Shown here: positions 20,134-29,502 of the stretch, piece after piece | Layout: the number at the start of each line of letters is the position of its first letter | How positions within the stretch are numbered: position 1 is the first letter of the stretch | DNA from: Sphingomonas_L flavalba_A | GTDB taxonomy: Bacteria; Pseudomonadota; Alphaproteobacteria; Sphingomonadales; Sphingomonadaceae | Direction: 5' to 3' | DNA: 64,000 nt | Assembly (NCBI RefSeq): GCF_047553045.1 | Contig: NZ_CP180208.1 | Coordinates: 2,976,001-3,040,000, forward strand | The notes under the pieces: model-generated | Database searches by the model: none | Seen by the model: the letters and a program-made list of their open reading frames with translations, nothing else | Told to the model about the DNA's origin: nothing | Made by a program: the position numbers and the translations under genes

Positions 20134-21435
20134 CTACTTGCCGATGCAGAATGTCCCGAACAGCGCGTCGAGCATCTCCTCGGTCCCCGCCCGCCCGGTC
20201 AGCGCGTCGAAACAGGCGCGGGCGAGCCGCAGATGCTCGGCCCGCAGCAGGTCGTCGTCCAGGGCCAGCGCCGCTGCAACATGCTCCGCCACCGCCGCGA
20301 CCGCATCGCGCTGGCGGCGGCTCAGCGCCAGTTCGTCGACGCGGGGCAGCAGCGTCGCTGCGACTTCGCCCATCGCCGCGATCAATTCCGCTACACCGGC
20401 GCCGGTCGCGGCGGACAGCGCCAGTCGCCCTGGCGACGCCTCCCCCCGGCCCGGCAAGTCGGCGCGCGGGTGCAGATGCAGCAGCGCCTGTCCATTCTCC
20501 CCGTCCGCCGGCGGCGCATCGCCCAGCCACAGCACAATATCCGCACCGGCGATCGCCGCCGCCGCCCGGTCGATGCCGATCCGCTCGATCGGGTCGTCGC
20601 CCCCAGAGCGAAGCCCGGCGGTGTCGGTCAGCCGGTAAGCAATGCCGCCGAGCACCACCGGTACCTCGATCAGGTCGCGCGTCGTGCCGGCAATGGTCGA
20701 CACGATCGCCGCCTCGCGCTCGACCAGCCGGTTGAGCAGCGTCGACTTGCCCGCATTCGGCGGTCCGGCGATGACGACGCTCAAACCGTCGCGCAGCCGC
20801 TCCGCCGGCGGACGGGCCAGTTGCGCCGTCAGTGCCGCTTGCAATGCGCGCAGCCGGGCCTGGACCATCGGCTCGGTATCCACTGCGTCGACATCGTCCT
20901 CGTCGGAAAAATCGAGGCGGGATTCGATCAGCGCCCCGGCGATCAATATCTCCTTCTGCCAGCCGTCGATTTGCGCGGTCAGCCCGCCTTCCGCAACGGC
21001 CAGCGCCCGGCGGCGCTGAGCCTCCGTCTCAGCACGCAGCAGATCGGACAAACCCTCGACCGCGATCAGGTCGGTCTTGCCGTTCTGGAATGCCCTCCAC
21101 GTGAATTCGCCGGCGCGGGCCGGGCGCAGGCCGGGCAACGTCGCCAGCGCCCGTTCGGCAGCGGCGATCACCGCCCGCCCGCCATGCAGGTGAAATTCGA
21201 CCAGATCCTCGCCGGTGACCGACTGCGGGCCGGGAAAGAACAGCAACAGCCCCCGATCGATAGGCACGCCGCTGTCCGGGTCGGCAATCCGCGCCAATCG
21301 GGCCCGGCGCGGTTCGGGGCGCTGGCCGGTCAGCGCCACCGCCGCCGCGACGGCGCCCGGCCCGCTGACCCGGATCACCGCGATCGCCGCCGGTGGCGCC
21401 CCGCTCGACAGGGCGAAGATGGTTTCGCGCGGCAC
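20134..21435 (-). CDS. mnmE: tRNA uridine-5-carboxymethylaminomethyl(34) synthesis GTPase MnmE (TrmE)
   Basis: 433 residues. The N-terminal tetrahydrofolate-binding domain begins MPRETIFALSSG and includes FHLHGG. The G domain has G1 GPPNAGKS (224-231), G2 around GTTRDLIE and G3 DTAG. The protein ends with the diagnostic CIGK, whose cysteine is thought to participate in catalysis. It partners MnmG, encoded next downstream. A DUF6489-like gene lies 10 nt upstream, so the operon probably starts there. Confidence 0.97.
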   Translation of the reverse strand: MPRETIFALSSGAPPAAIAVIRVSGPGAVAAAVALTGQRPEPRRARLARIADPDSGVPIDRGLLLFFPGPQSVTGEDLVEFHLHGGRAVIAAAERALATLPGLRPARAGEFTWRAFQNGKTDLIAVEGLSDLLRAETEAQRRRALAVAEGGLTAQIDGWQKEILIAGALIESRLDFSDEDDVDAVDTEPMVQARLRALQAALTAQLARPPAERLRDGLSVVIAGPPNAGKSTLLNRLVEREAAIVSTIAGTTRDLIEVPVVLGGIAYRLTDTAGLRSGGDDPIERIGIDRAAAAIAGADIVLWLGDAPPADGENGQALLHLHPRADLPGRGEASPGRLALSAATGAGVAELIAAMGEVAATLLPRVDELALSRRQRDAVAAVAEHVAAALALDDDLLRAEHLRLARACFDALTGRAGTEEMLDALFGTFCIGK

Positions 21436-21445
21436 GCCGGTTCGA

Positions 21446-21685
21446 TCAGCCCTTGCCGGCGCCCTTGCTCATCTGCTCGAACATCTGGGTCCACATCTTG
21501 AAACCGGCGTCGCCCATCGGCGCCCAGCTTTTCACCATCGATTCCAGCAATTCCGGGCTTGGGCCCTTCTGCATCGTATCGAGCAGGCTCTTCACATAGG
21601 CATCGTGGACCGGCGACAGGTCCGGCAGGCCCAGGAAGCGGCGCGCCTCTTCCGGCGTGCAATCCACTTCGACATTCATCTTCAT
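21446..21685 (-). CDS. Small conserved protein (DUF6489-like)
   Basis: 79 residues, from ATG 21685 with GAGGGA 8 nt upstream. The protein is soluble and helical, beginning MKMNVEVDCTPEEARRFLG. That opening resembles the PHA-granule or polyhydroxyalkanoate-associated 'VECTPEEAR' type of small proteins that are common in sphingomonads. I recognise the family name only tentatively (DUF6489); no reaction is known. It starts the leftward run that continues into mnmE and is divergent from the alkyltransferase gene, with a 53-nt shared promoter region. Confidence 0.7.
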   Translation of the reverse strand: MKMNVEVDCTPEEARRFLGLPDLSPVHDAYVKSLLDTMQKGPSPELLESMVKSWAPMGDAGFKMWTQMFEQMSKGAGKG

Positions 21686-21738
21686 CGCCCGTTCCCTCGT
21701 GCTTGAGCCGATGCGATCGGCACTCTAGGCTGCCCGCC

Positions 21739-22221
21739 ATGGCTTATGCGCCCGTCTCCGCCTCGATCGCAACGCCTGTCGGTACCGTCCATATTTCCGG
21801 TGACGACGATGTCGTGCACGCGATCCATATCACAGCGGCCACGGCAGAGCAGGCTCCGACCGCCCTGCCACACGCGGTGGCGGAGGCGGCACGGCAAATC
21901 GCCGCCTATTTCACCGACCCGCAATTGCGTTTCTGTCTGCCGCTGGCCCCGGCGGCAACCGCGCGCGGCATGGCATTGCGCGAAGCGATCGCCGCCATCG
22001 GCCCCGGCGCGACGCAAAGCTATGGCGAGGTTGCCGCCGCCATCGCCTCCTCCCCCCGCGCCGTCGGCCAGGCTTGCGCCCGCAACCCGTTCCCGATCGT
22101 CATTCCCTGTCACCGGGTGCTGGCGGGCGGTGGCCGGCTCGGCGCCTATTCCGCCGGCGGCGGCATCCGCACCAAATCCTGGCTCCTCCATCACGAAGGC
22201 ATGAAAGGCCCGCTGCTATGA
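21739..22221 (+). CDS. ogt: Methylated-DNA--[protein]-cysteine S-methyltransferase (Ogt type)
   Basis: 160 residues. It repairs O6-alkylguanine by suicide transfer to a cysteine. The active-site motif PCHRV (Cys124) sits in NPFPIVIPCHRVLAGGG. The preceding winged-helix recognition region ATQSYGEVAAAIASSPRAVGQA matches the family. There is no AdaA-type regulatory domain, so this is the stand-alone repair protein. The downstream hydrolase overlaps it by 4 nt. Confidence 0.93.
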   Translation: MAYAPVSASIATPVGTVHISGDDDVVHAIHITAATAEQAPTALPHAVAEAARQIAAYFTDPQLRFCLPLAPAATARGMALREAIAAIGPGATQSYGEVAAAIASSPRAVGQACARNPFPIVIPCHRVLAGGGRLGAYSAGGGIRTKSWLLHHEGMKGPLL

Positions 22222-22916
22222 CCCGTACCGTCCAGATCGACAGCCCCGCCGACGACGGCCGCTTCGCCGCCTATGTCGCCGCGCCCGCCGGTGACGCCAA
22301 GGCGGCAATTGTCGTCATTCAGGAGATTTTCGGGGTCAATGCCGGCATCCGCGCGAAATGCGACGACTGGGCGAAGGCCGGTTACCTGGCGGTGGCGCCC
22401 GACCTGTTCTGGCGGCTGGAGCCGGGGGTGGAACTCGATCCCGACGTGCCGGACCAGTTCCAGCAGGCTCTGACGCTGATGGGCCGGTTCGATCAGGATC
22501 AGGGCATCGCCGACATCGAAGCGACGATCCGCTGGGCGCGGGCGGAAAGCGGCGGCGGTGCCGTCGGCGCGGTCGGTTACTGCCTTGGCGGGCGGCTGGC
22601 CTACATGGTCGCCGCGCGCACCGACGTCGACGCGACCGTCGGCTATTACGGCGTCGGTATCGACGGGCTGCTGGGGGAAAAGCACGCGATCGCGCGGCCT
22701 TTGATGCTCCATATCCCGACCGCCGATCATTTCGTCCCGGCGGAAGCACAGGCGAAGATGCACGCCGGGCTGGACGATCATCCGAAAGTCGTGCTGCACG
22801 ACTATCCCGGCCTCGACCACGGCTTTGCCGCGCAGTCGGGCAAGCGCCGCGACGAGGCGGCGGCGACGCTGGCCGACGGCCGCACCGCCCGCTTCTTCGC
22901 CGAACAGCTGAAATAG
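22218..22916 (+). CDS. Dienelactone hydrolase family protein
   Basis: 232 residues of alpha/beta hydrolase fold. The nucleophile elbow is GYCLGG with Cys122, as in true dienelactone hydrolases that use Cys-Asp-His. QEIFGVN near residue 35 supplies the conserved Glu that pairs with the cysteine, and DHGFA carries the histidine. The substrate is unknown; in this setting it could be a general carboxymethylenebutenolidase-like esterase. It overlaps the alkyltransferase gene by 4 nt (ATGA), so the two are co-transcribed. A perfect hairpin terminator follows. Confidence 0.88.
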   Translation: MTRTVQIDSPADDGRFAAYVAAPAGDAKAAIVVIQEIFGVNAGIRAKCDDWAKAGYLAVAPDLFWRLEPGVELDPDVPDQFQQALTLMGRFDQDQGIADIEATIRWARAESGGGAVGAVGYCLGGRLAYMVAARTDVDATVGYYGVGIDGLLGEKHAIARPLMLHIPTADHFVPAEAQAKMHAGLDDHPKVVLHDYPGLDHGFAAQSGKRRDEAAATLADGRTARFFAEQLK

Positions 22917-22957
22917 CCGCTGCCCGACGGGCAACTATGCAACGGATGCGGCGTCCG

Positions 22958-22988
22958 GAACCCGATTCAACCTGGGTGAATCGGGTTC
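22958..22988. terminator. Bidirectional hairpin between convergent genes
   Basis: Perfect 12-bp inverted repeat, GAACCCGATTCA (22958-22969) and TGAATCGGGTTC (22977-22988), with a 7-nt loop. It lies between the hydrolase stop (22916) and the stop of the terC gene (23001). Confidence 0.65.
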
Positions 22989-23000
22989 AGCGCCGGCTGC

Positions 23001-23675
23001 CTAGCTGAACAGCGTGACCACGCCGACACCGGGGTCGATCCAGCCGTCATAGATCATCCGGACCGCGACATAGAGGATCACCGCCAGCCCGACATAGGCG
23101 ATCCAGCGGAACCGCTCGATATATTTGGCGATGATGTTGGCGGCGATACCCATCAGCGCCACCGACAGGATCAGGCCGATGATCAGGATACCGGGGTGCT
23201 CGCGCGCCGCCCCGGCGACCGCCAGCACATTGTCCAGGCTCATGCTGACATCGGCGACGGCGACCGCCCAGGCGGCGGCGACGAAGCTCTTGGCCGGCTT
23301 GACGTTGCTGTATTCGTCGCCGTGAACCTCGGGCGAACCGCCCGGCGTCGCCGCCCGCGGGTGCAGTTCTCGGTACATCTTCCACGACACCCAGAGCAGC
23401 AGCAGCCCGCCGGCAAAGATCAGGCCGACGATCTGCATCAACTGGGTAACGACCAGCGCGAAGGCGATGCGCAGCACCAGCGCGGCGACGATGCCGATCA
23501 TGATGACCTTGCGCCGCTGCGCATCCGGCAGCCCGGCGGCCAGCGCGCCGACAACGATCGCGTTGTCGCCGGCCAGCATGATGTCGATCATCAGCACCTG
23601 ACCGAACGCCGCCAGCGCGGCCGGGTCGCCCAGGTTCGAGAAATCGTTGACGATATGCTGCCAGAGTTCAAGCAT
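23001..23675 (-). CDS. TerC family integral membrane protein
   Basis: 224 residues with about seven hydrophobic segments. The two TerC half-signatures are clear: IMLAGDNAIVVGALAAGL near residue 35 and VADVSMSLDNVLAVAGAA near residue 150, each with a conserved Asp-Asn pair. A charged cytosolic loop (about 108-130) separates the halves. TerC-type proteins are linked to metal export (for example manganese) and tellurite resistance, but the ligand of this one cannot be assigned. It lies 25 nt downstream of rho on the same strand and is probably the end of the hemE-hemJ-rho run. Confidence 0.88.
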   Translation of the reverse strand: MLELWQHIVNDFSNLGDPAALAAFGQVLMIDIMLAGDNAIVVGALAAGLPDAQRRKVIMIGIVAALVLRIAFALVVTQLMQIVGLIFAGGLLLLWVSWKMYRELHPRAATPGGSPEVHGDEYSNVKPAKSFVAAAWAVAVADVSMSLDNVLAVAGAAREHPGILIIGLILSVALMGIAANIIAKYIERFRWIAYVGLAVILYVAVRMIYDGWIDPGVGVVTLFS

Positions 23676-23700
23676 CGTGGGTTCGAACGCTCCGCCTGGC

Positions 23701-24957
<1,257 letters not shown>

Positions 24958-25109
24958 CGTTGGTTTCCGGTGGAACGCGAACGCCGATGCGCCGCGTGGA
25001 GCAGAATAAGGAGACCCGGCACCGGCAGGACGCCACGGTGCTTCCGGTCGAATCGACTAGGCGGCGGGCGGAACCAAGTCAAGCGAGCCCGGCGGGTGGC
25101 CGGCCACCG

Positions 25110-25463
25110 CTACTTCGCGCCGCCGCCCTTCATCTCGTCACCCAGCGCCTGCATCGCCCGGCCATAAGCGGCGATTTCGGCGCTGCATCGTTGCGCCTCG
25201 GTCTGGATGCTGGCGCTGTCCTCGTCCATCCGTTTCGCCTCGGCCTTGATCGCGGCGGCGATATCGTCGGCGGGCAGGCGGGCGCTCAGCCGCCCGTACC
25301 AGAGCAGCGCGCCCATCATCCCGGCCTGCTTCGCTTTCGGGTCCGGCGCGCTCGCGGCCAGCGCCATCACGGTGAAACAGCGCGCATCCGGCTCGATACC
25401 AGGCCCGGTGTCAGGTGCCGCCGCCTGCAACAGCAACGCGGCGACCAGTGCGGCACCGGCCAT
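25110..25463 (-). CDS. Hypothetical exported protein
   Basis: 117 residues starting at ATG 25463, which shares one base with the hemJ stop (TGATG). It has an N-terminal hydrophobic stretch (AGAALVAALLLQAAAPD) compatible with a signal peptide, then a helical, cysteine-containing body (CFTVMALAAS, TEAQRCSAEI). The two cysteines could pair in the periplasm. I do not recognise the family. Its position in the hemE-hemJ-rho run is the only functional hint. Confidence 0.6.
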   Translation of the reverse strand: MAGAALVAALLLQAAAPDTGPGIEPDARCFTVMALAASAPDPKAKQAGMMGALLWYGRLSARLPADDIAAAIKAEAKRMDEDSASIQTEAQRCSAEIAAYGRAMQALGDEMKGGGAK

Positions 25464-25921
25464 CAGAACGGCCTGACGACGACGAGGATGACGACAATCG
25501 CCACGGCAATGCCGGGAATCTCGTTCATCATCCGCAGCGTCCTGCCGCTGTAGCGCCGCTCGCCCTTCGCCAGCTTGCGGCCGTAGCCGACGATCCAGCC
25601 GTGATAGGCGGACAGCAGCACCACCACCGCGAATTTGGCGTGGAACCACGGTTCGGCGAACGCGCCGACGTTGAACGCCAGCGCCAGCCCGAACAGCCAG
25701 ACGAGGATCATCGACGGGGTGATGATGATATGGCGCAGCTTGCGCTCACGCGTCACCCAGCGCGCTTCCTCCTCGGACCCGACCGGCGATTCCTGATGGT
25801 AGACGAAAAAGCGCGGCAGCATGAACAGGCCGGCGATCCAGAAGATCACGAAAATCACATGGGCGGCCTTAACCCACAGATAGGCCGCGCCCAGAAAGCC
25901 GATCATGCCGTCGAAGCTCAT
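25463..25921 (-). CDS. hemJ: Protoporphyrinogen oxidase HemJ
   Basis: 152 residues with four transmembrane helices. The first helix carries the conserved histidine in WVKAAHVIFVIFWIAGLFMLPRFFVYH. Later motifs are RKLRHIIITPSMILVW, WFHAKFAVVVLLSAYHG and RMMNEIPGIAV. HemJ oxidises protoporphyrinogen IX in the penultimate step of haem synthesis and replaces HemG/HemY in most alphaproteobacteria. It overlaps the end of hemE by 4 nt, so two haem steps are encoded together. Confidence 0.94.
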   Translation of the reverse strand: MSFDGMIGFLGAAYLWVKAAHVIFVIFWIAGLFMLPRFFVYHQESPVGSEEEARWVTRERKLRHIIITPSMILVWLFGLALAFNVGAFAEPWFHAKFAVVVLLSAYHGWIVGYGRKLAKGERRYSGRTLRMMNEIPGIAVAIVVILVVVRPF

Positions 25922-26976
25922 CCGCGCCCCCGCAGCCGGGCGACCAGCGCCTCGACATGCGCGATCGGCGTGTCGGGCTGGATGCCGTGGCCCAGATTGA
26001 AGATATGGGGCCGATCGGCGAAAGCCGCAAGCACCCGATCGATGGCAGCATGGAGTGGCGCGCCCCCGGCGATCAGCGCCAGCGGATCAAGATTGCCCTG
26101 CACCGGCAGCCCGGTGGGCAACTGGGCATTGGCCCAGTCCGGATCGACGGTCTCATCCAGCCCCAGCGCATCAATCCCGGTTTCGCGGGCATAGGCGGCC
26201 AGCTTGCCGCCGGCGCCCTTGGGAAAGCCGATGACCGGCGTATCGGGGTGGCGCACCTTCAGCCGGGCGACGATCTCGGCGGTCGGCGCGATCACCCAGC
26301 GTTCGAACGGTTCCGGCGCCAGGCTGCCGGCCCAGCTGTCGAACAGCTGCACCGCGTCGACCCCGGCATCGATCTGACCGGACAGGTAGTCGACGCTCCA
26401 GTCGACGATCGCAGCGATGATGGCGCCAAACCCCTGCGGGTCGCGATAGGCGTAGCGCCGGGTCTCTGCCTGCTCGCGGCTGCCTTGCCCGGCGACCATG
26501 TAGGTGGCGACGGTCCACGGCGAACCGGCAAAGCCCAGAAAGCTCGTCTCCGGCGCCAGCGCCGCCTTCACCCGCCGCACCGTTTCATAAACCGGGGCAA
26601 GCCGTTCCGGCCGGGCGGAAAGCGTCTCAAGCGCGCTGTCGGTCAGTTTCGGGCTCAGCCGCGGCCCTTCCCCGGCAACGAAGCGTAGATCCTGACCCAT
26701 CGCATGGGGGATGACGAGGATATCGGAAAACAGGATGGCGCCGTCGAAACCGAACCGGCGGATCGGTTGAAGCGTCACCTCCGCCGCCGCCGCGCTATCG
26801 TTGACCAAATCTAGGAAACCGCCCTTTTCCGCCCTGAGCGCACGATATTCGGGCAGGTAACGCCCAGCCTGGCGCATCAGCCATATCGGCGGGCGTTCCT
26901 GCCGCTCACCGCGCAGCACGGCGAGCAAGGGTTTGTCAGCGGCGGCCAGGGCGGGGGGGACGGAACCCATCTTCAT
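25918..26976 (-). CDS. hemE: Uroporphyrinogen decarboxylase HemE
   Basis: 352 residues. It decarboxylates uroporphyrinogen III to coproporphyrinogen III. The first signature PPIWLMRQAGRYLPEYR and the second GFAGSPWTVATYMVAGQGS are both present, as is the FSDILVIPHAMG region with the catalytic Asp. The start could be ATG 26976 or 26970. It is the first gene of the leftward hemE-hemJ-rho-terC run and borders the presumed replication origin, the same neighbour as at the origins of Caulobacter and Rickettsia. Confidence 0.97.
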   Translation of the reverse strand: MKMGSVPPALAAADKPLLAVLRGERQERPPIWLMRQAGRYLPEYRALRAEKGGFLDLVNDSAAAAEVTLQPIRRFGFDGAILFSDILVIPHAMGQDLRFVAGEGPRLSPKLTDSALETLSARPERLAPVYETVRRVKAALAPETSFLGFAGSPWTVATYMVAGQGSREQAETRRYAYRDPQGFGAIIAAIVDWSVDYLSGQIDAGVDAVQLFDSWAGSLAPEPFERWVIAPTAEIVARLKVRHPDTPVIGFPKGAGGKLAAYARETGIDALGLDETVDPDWANAQLPTGLPVQGNLDPLALIAGGAPLHAAIDRVLAAFADRPHIFNLGHGIQPDTPIAHVEALVARLRGRG

Positions 26977-27260
26977 CTTTCTAAGATTCTAAATTGAAGG
27001 AAGTTGATGATTGTTGGTCGCTTGGTTGCGGGGCTTAGGCAGTTCGCCGCCGATTGCCAACAGATTGACTCCTGCTGGCGGCGGCGGCTGGCCGGAGTCG
27101 ATCCCGCTTTCCCCGTTATCCCCAGATTGGGGATGAAATCATCCGCCTGTGGACGATGCTGTCAGCATTTGCGGAGAAGCGGGGATGAATCCGCCGCTTG
27201 CCGCTTGCCCGCATGATCCGCTAGCGCCGTACACAGGCTTTTCCACAGGGATGCTCCGGC
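26977..27260. other. Probable chromosomal replication origin (oriC)
   Basis: 284 bp without a gene, between hemE (leftward) and the DUF299 gene (rightward). The hemE-proximal end is AT-rich (TTCTAAGATTCTAAATTGAA, 26979-26998), contains a TTCTAA direct repeat and is a candidate unwinding element. DnaA-box-like nonamers: TTATCCCCA (27116-27124), TGGGGATGA (27128-27136, reverse), TGTGGACGA (27148-27156, reverse) and TTTTCCACA (27239-27247). The first and last are one base from TTATCCACA. GANTC methylation sites are at 26985, 27067, 27095 and 27187. Gene direction switches here. Caulobacter and Rickettsia origins lie between the same two gene families. No replication data are available, so this is inference. 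Confidence 0.75.
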
Positions 27261-28073
27261 TTGACGACACGGCTCCATCTCCACCTGCTGTCCGACTCGA
27301 CCGGCGAGACGCTTGAAAACATCGCCAAGGCCGCGCTCGCCCAATATGACGGGGTGGAGACGATAAAGCATTTCTGGCCGATGATCCGTTCGGAAGCGAA
27401 TCTGGAACGGATTCTTGCTGAAATCGCGCAAAATCCGGGTCTTGTGCTGTTCACGCTCGTCAACAGCGACATCCGCCGTACGCTGGAGACGCGCTGCCGC
27501 GGCCTAGGCCTGCCGGCGGTCGCCGCGCTCGACCCGGTGACCGACGCATTGTCGAACATGCTCGGCCAGACGGCGAAGGCGCGGCCGGGGCGCCAGCATA
27601 TCCTTGACGCCGCCTATTTTGCCCGGGTCGACGCGATCCAGTTCACCATCGCGCATGACGACGGCATCGGCGCGGAGGATTGGGAGGAAGCCGACATATT
27701 GCTCGCCGGCATCTCGCGCACGTCGAAGACGCCGACATCGATCTACCTCGCCAATCGCGGTTACAAGACCGCCAACATCCCGCTGGTCGTCGAAAGCCCG
27801 CCGCCGGCGTCGCTGTTCAGCCTGCGCAATCCGTTGGTCGTCGGGCTGACGACCAGTGTCGACCGGCTGGTCGCGGTCCGCCGCAACCGGCTATTGTCGC
27901 TGAACCAGGCGCCGGAAACCGCCTATGTCGATGAGGACGCCGTGAAACGCGAGATCGCCTTCGCCCGCCGCATCTTCGCCGACAATGGCTGGCCGGTGCT
28001 CGACGTCACCCGCCGCTCGATCGAGGAAGCAGCGGCGGCGATCATCAACCTCTACAATGAGCGGATGAAGTGA
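27261..28073 (+). CDS. Pyruvate,phosphate dikinase/PEP synthase regulatory protein (DUF299, kinase/pyrophosphorylase)
   Basis: 270 residues from a TTG start with AGGGA 9 nt upstream; no other in-frame start fits. The family begins LHLLSDSTGETLENIAKAA, as here. The nucleotide-binding loop GISRTSKT (150-157) is intact. These bifunctional enzymes phosphorylate and dephosphorylate PPDK or PEP synthase on a threonine, using ADP and phosphate. The Rickettsia homologue RP001 flanks that origin. Maf follows with a 4-nt GTGA overlap. Confidence 0.93.
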   Translation: MTTRLHLHLLSDSTGETLENIAKAALAQYDGVETIKHFWPMIRSEANLERILAEIAQNPGLVLFTLVNSDIRRTLETRCRGLGLPAVAALDPVTDALSNMLGQTAKARPGRQHILDAAYFARVDAIQFTIAHDDGIGAEDWEEADILLAGISRTSKTPTSIYLANRGYKTANIPLVVESPPPASLFSLRNPLVVGLTTSVDRLVAVRRNRLLSLNQAPETAYVDEDAVKREIAFARRIFADNGWPVLDVTRRSIEEAAAAIINLYNERMK

Positions 28074-28663
28074 GCGAACTGCTCCTCGCCTCGCAAAGCG
28101 CCGCGCGCAAGGCAATGCTGGCGGCGGCGGGCGTGCCGTTCACCGCCCGCGCCGCCGGGGTGGACGAGGATGCGGCCAAGGCCGGGATGGTGGATCTGCG
28201 CCCGCGCGATCTGGCCGATGCGCTGGCCGAGATGAAAGCGGTCAAGCTTTCCGCCCGCCTGCCGGCCACGCTGGTCCTCGGCTGCGATCAGGTGCTGGAG
28301 ACGGCGGAGGGTACGACGCTGTCGAAACCGGCCTCACGCGAAGAGGCGGCGGCGCAGCTTCGCGCCCTGTCCGGCAAACGCCACCATCTGCACAGCGCGG
28401 CGGTGATCGCGGAAGGCGGCCGGGCGAGCTGGCGGTCGGTAGACCGCGCCAGCCTGACCGTCCGGCCGCTGACCGACGGGTTCATCGCCGCCTATCTCGA
28501 CGCGGAATGGCCGGCGATCGCCGGCTGCGTCGGCGGCTACCGGGTAGAAGGGCCGGGCGTCCAACTGTTCAGCCGGATCGAGGGCAGCCATTTCACCATT
28601 CTCGGTCTGCCGTTGCTCCACCTGCTCGATCATCTGCGGGTGCGCGGGGTGATCGCGGCATGA
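28070..28663 (+). CDS. maf: Maf family nucleotide pyrophosphatase
   Basis: 197 residues from GTG 28070, overlapping the preceding stop. It starts LLLASQSAARKAMLAAAGVPF, the SxSxxR phosphate-binding motif of Maf, and has the catalytic Asp in LGCDQVLE. Maf proteins hydrolyse non-canonical or modified dNTPs/NTPs and are linked to septum formation. The motif types that split YhdE from YceF substrates are not decisive here. It is second in the origin-flanking rightward operon. Confidence 0.93.
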   Translation: MSELLLASQSAARKAMLAAAGVPFTARAAGVDEDAAKAGMVDLRPRDLADALAEMKAVKLSARLPATLVLGCDQVLETAEGTTLSKPASREEAAAQLRALSGKRHHLHSAAVIAEGGRASWRSVDRASLTVRPLTDGFIAAYLDAEWPAIAGCVGGYRVEGPGVQLFSRIEGSHFTILGLPLLHLLDHLRVRGVIAA

Positions 28664-29502
28664 CCGGCTATGCGGAGGTGATCGGCGACCCGATCGCCCA
28701 GTCGAAATCGCCGCTGATCCACAATTTCTGGCTCAACCGGCTCGGCATCGCCGCCGACTATCGCCGGCAGCTGGTCGCGCCCGAAGGGCTGGCCGCCTAT
28801 ATCGCCAGCCGCCGCGCCGATCCGGCCTGGCGCGGTTGCAACGTCACCATGCCGCACAAGACGGCGGTGATCCCGCTGATCGACGATCTCGACCCGCTCG
28901 CCGCCGCGATCGGCGCGGTCAACATCGTCGTCCCGCGCGACGGCCGCCTGTTCGGCTGCAACAGCGACGTGCCGGGGTTTCTGGAGCCGCTGGAATCGCG
29001 GATCGCCGCGCCGGCCCGCGCCGCAAAACCGCGCATCCTCGTCATCGGCACCGGCGGCGCCGCCCGCGCGGTCGTTCATGCGCTGTGGGATGCCGGCTTC
29101 GCGATCACCCTCGTCGGCCGCACCGCCGACCGCGCCACCGCGCTGGCGGCGGAGGTCGCCGGCGCTGACGCGACGACGATCGCCACCGCGGCCCTGTCCG
29201 ACGGCGACGTGCTGGCCGACGAATCGATCGCCGCTGTCGTCAACGCCACCTCGCTCGGCATGACCGGCCAGCCGCCGCTGCCGCTCAGCCTCGACCGGCT
29301 CGGCCCGGACGCTGTCGTCTACGACATCGTCTATTCGCCGCTCGAAACCCCGCTGCTGGCCGCCGCTCGCCGCCGCGGCCTGCGGATCATCGACGGGCTG
29401 GAAATGCTGGTTGGCCAGGCGGCGATGGGCTTCCGCCTGTTCTACGGCCAGCCGCCGCCGCGTGCGGACGATGCGGCGCTCCGCGCCCTGCTCCTCGCAT
29501 GA
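28660..29502 (+). CDS. aroE: Shikimate dehydrogenase AroE
   Basis: 280 residues. It reduces 3-dehydroshikimate to shikimate with NADPH. Substrate residues: SKS at 15-17, Lys67 in NVTMPHKT and Asp103. The last is in CNSDVPGF, where most family members have N-T-D-G, a mild variation. The NADP loop is GTGGAARA. The C-terminal helix GLEMLVGQAAMGFRLFYG is standard. It overlaps maf and coaE by 4 nt each. Confidence 0.95.
   Translation: MTGYAEVIGDPIAQSKSPLIHNFWLNRLGIAADYRRQLVAPEGLAAYIASRRADPAWRGCNVTMPHKTAVIPLIDDLDPLAAAIGAVNIVVPRDGRLFGCNSDVPGFLEPLESRIAAPARAAKPRILVIGTGGAARAVVHALWDAGFAITLVGRTADRATALAAEVAGADATTIATAALSDGDVLADESIAAVVNATSLGMTGQPPLPLSLDRLGPDAVVYDIVYSPLETPLLAAARRRGLRIIDGLEMLVGQAAMGFRLFYGQPPPRADDAALRALLLA

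Noticed and set aside
21096..21107. CTCCACGTGAAT in mnmE as a fourth parS
   Set aside because: Keeps the CACGTG core but mismatches in both flanks; not close enough to the consensus.
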